Assembly: GCA_036346225.1 (NCBI GenBank)
Contig: JARFIW010001322.1
Span: 496,001-560,000, forward strand
Direction of reading: 5' to 3'
DNA length: 64,000 bases
Origin: Platerodrilus igneus
Lineage: Eukaryota; Arthropoda; Insecta; Coleoptera; Lycidae
A program made the position numbers and the translations under genes. The notes under the pieces were generated by a model. It was not told the DNA's origin, made no database searches, and worked only from the letters and a program-made list of their open reading frames with translations. Below are positions 32,563 to 43,966 of this stretch, piece by piece (positions within the stretch are counted from its first letter, which is position 1; each line of letters opens with the position of its first letter).

Positions 32563-34076
32563 TGTTACGGTCGTAATTTTCATAACGACATTTGCATTTA
32601 GCAGTGTACTTCAAAAGTATATTCTTTCCAAATTAGATTGTATGAATTCGAATAGTGATAGCACGCCGTGTTATCAGGTACCGGTTCCCGGACCAGCTTT
32701 GATGGTCTCAACACAATACACTTGATTACACTCTTGATTCGAATCGAGCAATTTGAATTACGCCGTTGGAACGTTGTATTTCCTCCTTTATTGAAAGGGT
32801 TTTGGCGGATTAATTGAAGGAAATTATTCGTTGTGATTTGAATTAATTTTCTTATTTCCTTATTGGGATTTCGGCGATTCGTAAGTATCGAAGAATCTTT
32901 CAAATAGATAACTTTTATGCTATTGTAGATCTAAAGTGAATCCTCGACCGTTGTATTTGGTGACCACTTGTACATTTTTCGTTTGTTGTTTTGTACTGGA
33001 CCCGGAATTGACCGGTAAGAAGTCGTGAATATATTAATGGAAGTTATAGGTTATAAATTTTAGGGTTCCAAGTTCCAAGTGCCAAGTTCCAAGTTCTAAG
33101 TCTTCAAATCCCAGTTTGCAGTTTTCAGTCTCGATCTGCAGTTTTCAGTTTAGCCCCAATAATAGCTCCAGTCGTTATTTTGCCGTCGCAACCCTTAGTT
33201 GGCTTATGCTACGATCAGCTTACAACGACTAGTGCAGCTGTGGGTGAGTCGTTCCACATTTAATTTTTCTACTGCAACCGTCTGGTTGATATTGCTTGTT
33301 GAAGATTTTTTTTACATTTAATAACACTTTACTGAAGACTGTTTTGTTTACACATTTATTATAGGGTGGGTTCAGATTTACTAATTTGTAATTTACATTA
33401 TTCACAATTTTAACACGTGTGTGAAGTTTAGCCAATGCACCGATCATTATAGGTATAATTATAGTTTATACCAATGCCCTCAGCGTTCAAGGGTCAATCT
33501 ACGAGGATCCTGGTATACCACCCTTAACATTATTTAATAGTCATTCTGTTCTGCCATCTTGGCGCAGATTTGTTTCAATAGGTTGGCTGAATTGCGTTAA
33601 ATATAATAGTAAAAGTAGCAGTAAGAGTTATACAATCAGGTTATTTGCTGGTTGTTTATTGGAAATTACACCATAACAAGTGGGTGGGTAATTGGAGCCT
33701 TTTTATATGTTTACTGTTGTTATAAATATATTATATGTTTGTAGTAAAGTGTCAATACTGTATGTAAAAGATAGTTTTGTATTACTCGAGTGTGAGGTGT
33801 GAGGAGAATTTTTGCTGATTTGGGTGTTACAGGTAAGCGTGAGGATTTCCTATTTCAGTCAAGTCGGAGTACAGCTGTTATAGATTTAGGTGGCGCTCAT
33901 TTGGCTGGTTGTTTATGGTCTACCCCACCCCGGCCTCAGTACTGGGTTGGTCCAGGGCATATGGAAGCTGTTGACTCCGACTACCCGGAAAGGTATTATT
34001 TGGCCGTTCCTCTTTTGTGATTAGTATTGAACTATATCGAGTACGTCCCTGTGTTGTGTTGTTTTGTAGCGTCACA
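32563..34076 (+). repeat. 3' LTR of the Gypsy element
   Basis: A 1514-bp copy of the 5' LTR, starting TGTTACGG and ending CGTCACA. About seven substitutions and two one-base length differences to the 5' LTR were counted by eye, roughly half a percent. Confidence 0.95.
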
Positions 34077-36795
34077 CTACTACCATGGGTGTTTCAACTG
34101 TTTTAAATACGGAAGAGACACGCCCTTACATGACGACCCCAGTGAGACACTAAATACAAGGCATGAGGGCACGATTGCTAAAGCACAAGAACTAGCAAAG
34201 TTAGGATACACTCTTATCGAGATGTGGGAATGCAAGTTTCGAAGAAACATAATTGAAAACGAAGAATTACAATTATACATTAGCCAACACCCCTTAGTAA
34301 ATCAGACGCCATTAAACCCACGCGATGCGTTTTATGGTGGACGCACAGGAAATACTTTTGAGTACTATAAGGCTGGTGAAAGGGAAAAAATAAAGTACGT
34401 GGATGTCTGCTCCTTGTACCCTGGGTATGCAAATACGGCAAATTTCCATAGCCACCCCAAGTTTACGTGGGTAGAGAATGTGAACAATTTGACTTAAGAA
34501 TAATGAACGGAATAATCAAATGCACCATTCTTCCGCCGCAAGATCTTTACCATCCTATACTTCCTTTGAAGATGAACGATAAACTTATGTTTGTCTTGTG
34601 TTATACATGCGGAAGAGAAATGAGCGAGGATGAATGCAATCACGACAAACAAGAACGCGCACTCACCGGCACTTGGGTGATCGACGAGGTGTTGAAAGCC
34701 GTTGAAAGGGGTTATCAGATACTGAAAATTTACTAGGTTTGGTCGTATCAAGTCGATCAATTCAATAAGGCCGAAAATAGTGGGGTCTTTTCGAGAATTA
34801 ATGGATAAATTTCTAAAATAAAACAGCAGGCCACGGGTTGGCCAAAGAGTTGTGTGTCAGAGACCGATAGGAATAAGTATATTGATGACTTTTTAAACAA
34901 GGAGGGTATCAAGATGGAGCATGCTGAAGTTTTGGACAATCCTGGGTTACGTTCTATGGCTAAACTTATACTGAACTCGTTCTGGGGTAAGCTGGGTCAA
35001 AGGAAAATCAGCCTAAAACAACTATTGTCAACGACCCCGGAGAATTCTTTGAATGTTGTCAAATTCCGGTATAATAGTAAATCATGTTCTTCCTGTTAAC
35101 GAAAACACAGTTATTGTTAATTGGCAGTACAAGGAAGAAGCGTACGATATACTACCTACCGTAAACGTTGCCATAGCAGCATTCGTAACTGCCCAAGCTA
35201 GACTTAAATTGTACAGCTACCTCGAGAAATTAGGGAACCGAGTGCTGTACTACGACACGGATTCTATAATTTACGTTTCTAGGCCGGGGAATACGACGTT
35301 CCTACAGGAAAGTTTATAGGTGATATGACTGATGAATTAGAAGTGTACGGTTCGGGTAGCTACATTACAGAATTTGTGTCCGGAGGTCCTAAAACTACGC
35401 CTACAAGGTATTTTCTACGGATGAGCAACGGATAGGTTTTTATGCAAAGTAAAGGAATCTCACTTAACTACTCAGCAGACAAACTTGTAAACTTCGAAAG
35501 TATTAAGAAAATGGTTTTAACTCCATCAGAACCTCTATTCATCATATCTAAAATATCAGAAGAACAAAGGAACACGAAGTAGTTACAAGAATGGAGACAA
35601 AATGTACAAGACAAATTCGACCAAAAGGAAGTTTTTTGACAATCACACCTCACTTCCTTTTGGTTATAAAAAATTGAAAATATTTTAGTTTAACAACCTA
35701 TTCCAAACTTAACACTGTACAAATATTTGTAGCAATGTACCGATTATATCGGGTTGATCTGTAGGCGTTTTCTTTTTTTTTTTTGTATTTATAATTTATA
35801 TACCTACATTTAATGCACTCTATACCGTAGACAACATGTAATTGTAGAATACTTTTTAAATTCTGAAAATATACATTCGTAAGAGCTCTGTTGTAAACTT
35901 TCGTATTCTTTCAACAATCATCATAGACGCTTTAATTCATGTAGAGTCTTTATGACAACCAATGTACCGATTGTCGGTACGTTGTTTGTATAGCTTAAAG
36001 TGGTGTTTGACAATGTATTTTTAGTGCTATGAATGTATATTTATGTTGTAATGCTTCAATAACATTAAAAATTTTTTTTTTTATTTACATGTGAATTTCT
36101 ATGTCTGTGTTTGGTTTTGAACCTAGTGCGTACTTATTAGTTTCCACAATATAACCTCTATAAGAGTATTGTGTTGTAAAAATTAGTGAAAATTCATTCC
36201 AATAATGGTTGCTCACGTTATTTGGGTAAGTATACTCTAATCAACTTAAAATTACAATACTGGACGAAGGAAACGGGTTTAGCAACAGCATTCACAGTAA
36301 CTTAAAATACTATATTCAAGATTTGATATAAAGAAATTTTGTGAATTTGGGACGGGCATCGATGTACTAATATGGGTCCTATTTACGAAATAAAATCTGA
36401 TACATGACGAATTTTTTTTTTTTTATACCAAAACATATTCTCCCCCATTTCTGTAAACTACAGCACACATATTTCAGCAACCTGAGGCCTAAAGCGTTAT
36501 CTGATGGGTCAACTAAATACCTAGGCACACAAATATTGATCGCGTTCATAATTTAGTGCTTGGTTTTTAATGGTTTTCACATATTGGATTTATTTTTTTT
36601 TTAAATTAATACTTGCTTCTCGAGAACCGCAGTTTTCCGACAAGAGCTACATGCTCCTAATAATTAAAATCAGCAAAATAGAAGTGTACGTTTTAGATAA
36701 TTGATCTTGGAAGGATCGGTAACGGTTTCAAAAAAGAAAAAAAAATGGGTAGCTATTACAGGAAACAGGTTACTGTTTTTAAAATAGCTAACTAT

Positions 36796-36916
36796 TTTTA
36801 TCAAACAGACCGCCCTCTTTTCTGGAAACCTGGAAAAACAGCATCTGTATCTTTTAGAAATGATTACCCGAAATCCAGTTAACCGAGTTCCATAAATCTG
36901 TAACCTGTTTACCGAA
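36796..36916 (+). repeat. 120-bp direct repeat, spacer copy 1
   Basis: It runs from ttttatcaaacagaccgcc to gtaacctgtttaccgaa and is nearly identical to 37616-37735, with one base-length difference in an A-run. Confidence 0.95.
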
Positions 36917-37079
36917 AACTAAATCCACTTTTATCAACACAGTAGCGGGATTTCTATTTAGTGCAATAAGTAACTGGAATACGACGAATACCCCTCTTTT
37001 GAGGATACAAAGGTGTTGCCTATCTTCCTATCTATAACCACCAACCTATCTATTTATCCATAATCAAGATGAATGCATT

Positions 37080-37235
37080 CATAGTGAGAAAGACAGAGCA
37101 CTCTTAGGTATATGGGTAATTGAAGAAATCAAAAAGGCCTTACAGAAAGGATACTGCGGATTATGCAAGTGTATGAGATATGGCAATACGAAGTCACAAT
37201 GTATGACAAGAAAAGTAACGTCGGTGGTTTGTTTG
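37080..37235 (+). pseudogene. Polymerase fragment of another Polinton family
   Basis: Two adjoining frames encode HSEKDRALLGIWVIEEIKKA and IMQVYEIWQYEVTMYDKKSN. They align with the segment around HDKQERALTGTWVIDEVLKA and VWSYQVDQFNKAENS of the Polinton B polymerase, but the sequence is clearly different. It is thus a short relic of a related, third polymerase, on the plus strand. It also shows that Glu is the normal residue where the arm copies carry the shared TAG. Confidence 0.75.
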
Positions 37236-37244
37236 CGTATGATC

Positions 37245-37400
37245 ATACTGAAACCGCTTTTACAGAAACCGGTTTCACTAAAAACCGATTTCAAAGAAAA
37301 AACAGGTTTACCAAAGCTGGTGTTACCAAAACCAGTTCTGCTGCAACCAGTTTACTAAAACCGGTTTTTGGTTGTAACTGCTTAACCTGTTTGATAATAC
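37245..37400. repeat. AACCGGTT-like word cluster
   Basis: The segment contains aaccgctttt, aaaccggtttc, aaaccgatttc, acaggttta, aaccagttct, aaccagttta and aaaccggttttt within about 130 bases, mostly variants of the palindrome AAACCGGTTT. It could be a degenerate short repeat or a binding-site cluster. Confidence 0.55.
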
Positions 37401-37437
37401 CACGATCCCCGTATATAACGTGAAAACAAACCCACGA

Positions 37438-37515
37438 CGGGGCGTGTACCATGTGAACTGCACCACGAGGTACACCAACCTATTAATATTACTCTACTTG
37501 ATGGTACACGCCCCG
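37438..37515. repeat. 78-bp unit with perfect 15-bp inverted ends
   Basis: cggggcgtgtaccat at 37438-37452 is the exact reverse complement of 37501-37515, with 48 bases between. It may be a tiny MITE-like insertion or a stable hairpin. Confidence 0.75.
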
Positions 37516-37516
37516 C

Positions 37517-37611
37517 CAGGATTGTCCAAAATTTCAGCATACTCCATCTTGATACCTTCCTTGTTTAAAAAAAAAAGTCATCAATATACTTATTCCTATC
37601 GGTCTCTGACA
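37517..37611 (-). pseudogene. Displaced duplicate of a Polinton B polymerase segment
   Basis: The 95 bases match 38786-38876 of the right polymerase copy almost perfectly, apart from extra A residues in one run and two substitutions. It sits about 1.2 kb outside its proper place, next to the second 120-bp repeat. Confidence 0.85.
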
Positions 37612-37615
37612 CATA

Positions 37616-37735
37616 TTTTATCAAACAGACCGCCCTCTTTTCTGGAAACCTGGAAAACAGCATCTGTATCTTTTAGAAATGATTACCCGAAATCCAGTTA
37701 ACCGAGTTCCATAAATCTGTAACCTGTTTACCGAA
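37616..37735 (+). repeat. 120-bp direct repeat, spacer copy 2
   Basis: Second copy of 36796-36916. It ends exactly where the right arm of the palindrome begins, so this repeat marks the arm-spacer junction. Confidence 0.95.
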
Positions 37736-40700
37736 CAACGTACCGACAATCGGTACATTGGTTGTCATAAAGACTCTACATGAATTAAAGCGTCTATGAT
37801 GATTGTTGAAAGAATACGACAGTTTACAACAAAGCTCTTACGAATGTATATTTTCAGAATTTAAAAGTATTCTACAATTACATGTTGTCTACGGTATAGA
37901 GTGCATTAAATGTAGGTATATAAATTATAAATACAAAAAAAAAAAGAAAACGCCTACAGATCAACCCGATATAATCGGTACATTGCTACAAATATTTGTA
38001 CAGTGTTAAGTTTGGAATAGGTTGTTAAACTAAAATATTTTCAATTTTTTATAACCAAAAGGAAGTGAGGTGTGATTGTCAAAAAACTTCCTTTTGGTCG
38101 AATTTGTCTTGTACATTTTGTCTCCATTCTTGTAACTACTTCGTGTTCCTTTGTTCTTCTGATATTTTTAGATATGATGAATAGAGGTTCTGATGGAGTT
38201 AAAACCATTTTCTTAATACTTTCGAAGTTTACAAGTTTGTCTGCTGAGTAGTTAAGTGAGATTCCTTTTACTTTGCATAAAAACCTATCCCGTTGCTCAT
38301 CCGTAGAAAATACCTTGTAGGCGTAGTTTTTAGGACCTCCGGACACAAATTCTGTAATGTAGCTACCCGAACCGTACACTTCTAATTCATCAGTCATATC
38401 ACCTATAAACTTTCCTGTAGGAACGTCGTATTCCCGGGGCCTAGAAACGTAAATTATAGAATCCGTGTCGTAGTACAGCACTCGGTTCCCTAATTTCTCG
38501 AGGTAGCTGCACAATTTAAGTCTAGCTTGGGCAGTTACGAATGCTACTATGGCAACGTTTACGGTAGGTAGTATATCGTACGCTTCTTCCTTGTACTGCC
38601 AATTAACAATAACTGTGTTTTCGTTAACAGGAAGAACATGATTTACTATTATACCGGAATTTGACAACATTCCAAAGAATTCTCCGGGGTCGTTGACAAT
38701 AGTTGTTTTAGGCTGATTTTCCCTTTGACCCAGCTTACCCCAGAACGAGTTCAGTATAAGTTTAGCCATAGAACGTAACCCAGGATTGTCCAAAATTTCA
38801 GCATGCTCCATCTTGATACCCTCCTTGTTTAAAAAGTCATCAATATACTTATTCCTATCGGTCTCTGACACACAACTCTTTGGCCAACCCGTGGCCTGCT
38901 GTTTTATTTTTAGAAATTTGTCCATTAATTCTCGAAAAGACCCCACTATTTTCGGCCTTATTGAATTGATCGACTTGATACGACCAAACCTAGTAAATTT
39001 TCAGTATCTGATAACCCCTTTCAACGGTTTTCAACACCTCGTCGATCACCCAAGTGCCGGTGAGTGCGCGTTCTTGTTTGTCGTGATTGCATTCATCCTC
39101 GCTCATTTCTCTTCCGCATGTATAACACAAGACAAACATAAGTTTATCGTTCATCTTCAAAGGAAGTATAGGATGGTAAAGATCTTGCGGCGGAAGAATG
39201 GTGCATTTGATTATTCCGTTCATTATTCTTAAGTCAAATTGTTCACATTCTCTACCCACGTAAACTTGGGGGTGCGCTATAGGAAATTTGCGGTATTTGC
39301 ATACTCAGGGGTACAAGGAGCAGACATCCACGTACTTTATTTTTTCCCTTTCACCAGCCTTATAGTACTCAAAAGTATTTCCTGTGCGTCCACCATAAAA
39401 CGCATCGCGTGGGTTTAATGGCGTCTGATTTACTAAGGGGTGTTGGCTAATGTATAATTGTAATTCTTCGTTTTCAATTATGTTTCTTCGAAACTTGCAT
39501 TCCCACATCTCGATAAGAGTGTATCCTAACTTTGCTAGTTCTTGTGCTTTAGCAATCGTGCCCTCATGCCTTGTATTTAGTGTCTCACTGGGGTCGTCAT
39601 GTAAGGGCGTGTCTCTTCCGTATTTAAAACAATTGAAACACCCATGGTAGTAGCACCCGTAAGACTCAAAAACTTGTTTTGTTTCGGAACAAAATCCGTC
39701 CACTTTCCGACCGTGAATTTTTGCTTCGTGTTGTTTGGCAGCATGTACTATGTTAATTTGACGCTGCTTTTCTTCCCACACAAGCCACTGAATAGCTATT
39801 TTGGACTGGTTATCACGCCATCTATAACCAACCTTTGGTATAATACCTATTGTATTTGGCTTGAGAAAATTACGTCGATATATCTTGTTACAAGTCGAAG
39901 CAATGGTACATGCTTCTGTAAACGGACATACACCACTTGTTTCAAGCAGCTGGCGTCTAAATTTTAGACAGGCAGCAGTCAAAATTTCTACATCCGAAAT
40001 ACAGTAGTCAACCAAATTTCTCTGCATATCAAACTTGTCCTGCTTGTGTTCGTTGTACCATGTATAAAACATTTCTCTATCGCACTTGTTCATATTGTCG
40101 GGTTCATAAAACTCGGGTAGGGGCAACGATCCTACATAATTTTTATTAACGGCTGTATTGAACAAGTGAGGAAAGTATCCCTTTCTAAAACATTTTTCAA
40201 GTCCGAAGGCTTTTGGTAGTTTGGAGAGGGCCATGGGGAAATAGTTAAGAGAATCCAAAAACTGCACATTTCCTACTACCAACGACATTATCTTTGTCCC
40301 TTTCATGATGAGTTCCGGCTTTAAATCGGTTTTAGTTAGTATGTAATTCAGACAAAACTGGTGATCAAACGCTTGCCCGTTATGAGCAATGACGACCACT
40401 CGTTTAAATTTTTTTCTAATCTCCAAAACGTATTTCATAAAATTATTTACGACACTGTCCTTAAATAAAACTTGTCTATATCCACATTTCTGACAGAAGT
40501 ATAGTTCGTCTTCATTAATACATTCGTCACACCTGCTTGTCGAAACACACAAATTGGGCTCATGTAGGTAATCGCTATTATCTAACATCTTCTCCTGTCT
40601 TGTCTCAAGGTCATAGAAAATAAAGAGAACATCCTTTATTTTTGGCTTTCCGGAATCACATTTCATATAACACAAATGGTTTTCTGTAACGTGTGCGCTG

Positions 40701-41493
40701 CAGATCTTACAATATACCTCGCCACAAGCGTGTTGTCGGTCGCTTTTCACGGTTTTTAAGCATACACTACAAAGTTGGATCTTCTCGCAAACACCAGTTT
40801 TCGTATGGTTTTCCAAACATTGTTGGCCTCTAAATTTACGGTTACACACCTCACAGACGATATTTGGCTGTTGTTGACACTGTGGAGCTTGCTGACAGCA
40901 AGCGCACGTACCTTCACATCTATGACTGTCTTTCGCGTAATAGGGCGCGTGGCATCTTTCACAAAAATAAGGACAACCGAATGCGGCTGTGAAAGACGTT
41001 ATCACATTATAATGCCCTTTATGGTACAGTAAATGTAGCGAGGAACCTTCTACAAATTCATCGAACATTATGTCGCGTCCCTTACTTCCATACTTGTAAA
41101 CAACAATTTTATAATTTTTCAAATGCTCTTGAAATTTCTGAAGTTCAATTATTCCGCATCCTACCTCGGGAATAATAACGCCTGAATCGAGACACAGTTG
41201 AAGAGCTCTTTTAGTCTGTAACTTCAACGTGTCTTTACGCACTTTGGACCGGTCTGGATCTTTATTCACACACGCGATAGCCATTACTAACGCTCGAGGT
41301 AAACACATATTGTCCTTATTCTTGACTACTATAATTCTCCGCCTAGTTTCGCACTCTTCATGAAAGGAATTGTAGTTTTTACCTCTTCCTTTCCCCGCTG
41401 GCGTCCTCACCGACGTTACCCCTAAACAGAAGGTAGATGTACTGAGCCCTGTTGAGTTGGATTGGTAGACACTGCTAATAAAGTCCCAAACGC

Positions 41494-41507
41494 TGTCGTA
41501 TGTTATC
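41494..41507. repeat. Target-site duplication of R1-type LINE, left copy
   Basis: tgtcgtatgttatc, repeated exactly at 48903-48916. The left arm of the palindrome carries the single uninterrupted site. Confidence 0.92.
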
Positions 41508-42577
41508 GACTTTCTAGTTGCCGCTTGAAGCGAGCGGACGTGTTTCTGCCGAGCTCCCGCTTCAGCAATAACAGTAAGTGTTTATCTAGGGTTTTATTAT
41601 TTATTGTTGAATTATTTTATTTGAAGCTTTGCTTTTTATTGTGTTTTATTTTTATAATTGTGTGCCATCAAAATTTAAATACAGGGCAGTAAAATAAAAA
41701 TTTTAAAACAGAATTTAAACTAAATAAATCGCGTTTTTCTTTGTAATTTAAACCAAATCCGCGTTTTAAAAATAAACTAAATAAATTTCGGGTTAATAAA
41801 ACAAAGGTCTAATAAACTAATATTCAAAAATAATTTCGAAATAACTTAAAAAGACATATTTAATAATAAATTTAAAATAAAAACCGCGTAAATCGTGTAA
41901 AAAACCGGGTAAAACAACCAAAAAGTGTGTGAATTTTTTATAGTGCGCGTATAATCAAATAATAACCAAAGAACAAAAATCTAAGCCTTTTTAAATCAAA
42001 TAAATATCTCATAAACTAGAAATTTTAAAACAATTTTAATATAAATTTTCCGTAATTTAAGTACACGCGTATAAGTTCTTTTAAAATCGATTTTGGTGTA
42101 ATTAAGCGGTGTAACAGTTACGGGTTGTGCTAGTTACTAAGCGATAAAGTGAAAGGTCATTTCCGGTTACCACATTCCGATTGCGCTCGACCTTATTTTG
42201 TTAATTACACATTTAAAAATAAAGTGTTGTTATTTATAAAATTAGATATTTTAATATTTTGAAGTAATTAGTTTATTTAAATTTGATTTGGCGGTTTTAA
42301 AAATTTAAAATAAATAAATAGTGTTCTTCGCGTACATTTTGAATCGAATTGCGTTAGGGAATTTATTTGATTCTAGTTGTTATTTTGACGCTTAGTGCTT
42401 GTTGTATTTTTGTTAAAAATTTAATATTTAATTGGGCGGTTGGAAGTTTAAATAAATACAAGGTTGCTTACAGGTCACCTTTAAACAAAACATTTTTATT
42501 GGACCAACGTTTTGCGTTCTTCTAGCGTCGTTCTTTTAGCGTCGTAACGGTGAAGTGGTTTTTGAGCTGCGTTTTAG
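41508..42577 (+). other. 5' untranslated region of the R1-type LINE
   Basis: About 1.07 kb, AT-rich, with many aaataaa and ttaaaat words and no coding pattern. It begins gactttctagttgccgct, followed by a small hairpin (ccgcttgaagcgagcgg). An internal promoter is expected here for this class, but none is obvious. Confidence 0.65.
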
Positions 42578-42607
42578 GTGTCATTTTTTGTCGTTTGTCT
42601 TGTCAGC

Positions 42608-43950
42608 ATGGTGGTCCACCGCGACGAGGACCCGTTGCCCAGGAAGAAGAGGGGAGATAGGTCGGAGTCTAATAGGTCGGAGGCTGAGGGCGCTGTTGGG
42701 GGGAAACAGCTAAAGGTAATTTTAAAAGACGTTAGGTTAGGGATTCAGGAGGAGGTAGAGGAGCCTGTGTCTGCGGCGGTCGTGTCGGGGGAGTCGGGGC
42801 CCCCTGGGGTGGCTGCGGCGCCTGAATCGCCCTCAACTTCGGGAGCCCAGCGAAAGATGTCGACTAGCAGCGACGTTAGCGTTACAGCTAGCGACCTCGA
42901 TGAGCTGGACCTCCTGAGATTGAGGGTGAGGAAGGCGCACTGGGTCATCTCCGGGAGGGTGCCGACGACCTCCGCCACTATCGTCGTAGAGGACAGAAAG
43001 AGGATTCGCTACGCCCTGGATGATTTCCTCGACGCGGCGAATCAACTTATAGGTATAGTTAGGGCGCTGCGGCTTGTGGCTAGTGATTCTGGGAGAGCTA
43101 ATGTTGTCGGGGGAAGTCCAGCGGTGGTTGCTTGTGTTTCAGGGCAGCAGTGTTCCAGGAGCCAGGAGGTGCCGATGCCGCAGAAGGCGTCGTATGCTGC
43201 AGCTGCTGCAGGTGCGACGCCCACCTTTGCAGTTAGGGTCGACGCCAGGCCAGGGGAGAAGGATGACGTCATGTCGACCCTAAAGAAGAAGGTCGATCCC
43301 GCTCGTGATGGTTTTGTTGTGGTCGGAGCTCGTAGAACTCGCAAGGGCGGTGTAGTTGTCGAGTGTGCAAACCGAGAAGATGCGAAGAAACTGCAGTCGA
43401 AGGTTGTCGGTGACTGCAAAGAGCTCGTGGCGAAGACCATCGAGAAGAAGCGCCCACGGGTCGTTCTTCCGGGGTCGAAGCGGGGATGAAGGCGGAAGAG
43501 CTGGTGCGGTTGATCGCGTGCCAGAATCCCCGCTTCGGCGATTTGAAGATTGAAGACCACCTGAGGGAGAAATTTAGGTTTGGCGGAAAGGGCCCTAGGG
43601 ATCCCTTCGTCAACGTAGTCTTCGAAGTGACCCCACACTTCGGAAACGTATATTAGCTGACGCTATAAACCTCAGGTGGCGAAGAGTCTGGGCCCGGGAC
43701 CACTTCTCGATGACCCAGTGCTACAGGTGCTACGAGTACGGCCATAGATCGATGGAGTGCAGGAGAAGGTACAGTGGTGCGGTAACTGTGCCGAAGTCGG
43801 TCACGAGTTCAAGAATTGCCGGAGGGCAGTCCCTGCTGTGTGGTTTGCGCTAGGGCAAACGACAGAACTGGCGGTGGCGCGAAGGTCGATACGCGCCACG
43901 ACGCCAAGTCGAGTAGATGCCCCACGATGCTGAGATTGAAGAACGCAATC
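42608..43950 (+). pseudogene. R1-type LINE ORF1, gag-like, frameshifted
   Basis: The open frame 42578-43489 has two candidate starts; ATG 42608 (MVVHRDEDPLPRKKRGDR) is the likelier one. It contains a Ser/Pro/Glu-rich region, an Ala-rich stretch and VVVGARRTRKGGVVVECAN, typical of the RNA-binding domain of R1-type gag proteins. After a frameshift the sequence continues with IEDHLREKFRFGG, then CCHC knuckles CYRCYEYGHRSMEC and CGNCAEVGHEFKNC, and a possible third with a CARANDRTGG stretch, ending near 43950. It packages LINE RNA. At least four frame changes are present. Confidence 0.8.
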
Positions 43951-43966
43951 ACACGCAACATCGATT

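Larger units (their letters stand above)
26043..34076 (+). mobile_element. Ty3/Gypsy LTR retrotransposon with 4-bp TSD
   Basis: An 8.03-kb element with two 1.51-kb LTRs starting TGTTACGG and ending CGTCACA. It is flanked by ctac (26039-26042 and 34077-34080), a 4-bp target duplication, and interrupts the left polymerase copy; the uninterrupted sequence is present in the right arm. The domain order protease, reverse transcriptase, RNase H, integrase places it in Ty3/Gypsy. No envelope gene is present. LTRs differ by about seven substitutions and two single-base indels by eye, so the insertion is recent. Confidence 0.95.
23934..35688 (+). pseudogene. Polinton B protein-primed DNA polymerase, left copy, split by Gypsy
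   Basis: This is the replicative polymerase of a Polinton: family B, protein-primed, with a 3'-5' exonuclease. It starts at ATG 23934 (MEKFIITKEF) and ends in PFGYKKLKIF plus TAG at 35686-35688. Visible motifs are a Cys/His-rich zinc region (about 24720-25020), ExoI FYDLETRQ (near 25072), ExoII IAHNGQAFDHQF (near 25300), ExoIII VDYCISDVEIL (near 25680), motif A region SLYP (near 34415), motif B LILNSFWGKLGQ (near 34966) and motif C YYDTDSI (near 35250). A Gypsy element (26043-34076) splits it after the exonuclease. A TAG at 34734-34736 and a following frameshift are shared with the right copy. Further single-base indels, mostly in homopolymers, are private to this copy. Confidence 0.88.
21319..35986 (+). 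repeat. Left arm of the palindrome
   Basis: The arm matches the reverse complement of 37734-51673, about 6.5 kb without the Gypsy insertion. The outer boundary is the element terminus; the inner boundary is gtacgttgtt at 35977-35986. By eye the arms differ by scattered substitutions and many single-base indels. About 180 bp (near 23313-23492) is present only here. Confidence 0.9.
35987..37733. other. Central spacer of the palindrome, a patchwork
   Basis: This 1747-bp segment is not part of either arm. It contains two direct copies of a 120-bp sequence (36796-36916 and 37616-37735), a fragment of a second Polinton polymerase (37080-37235), an AACCGGTT-rich stretch (37245-37400), a 78-bp unit with 15-bp inverted ends (37438-37515) and a displaced copy of a piece of the arm's own polymerase (37517-37611). 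No complete gene is present. The remainder (35987-36795) is AT-rich with nothing recognisable. Confidence 0.85.
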
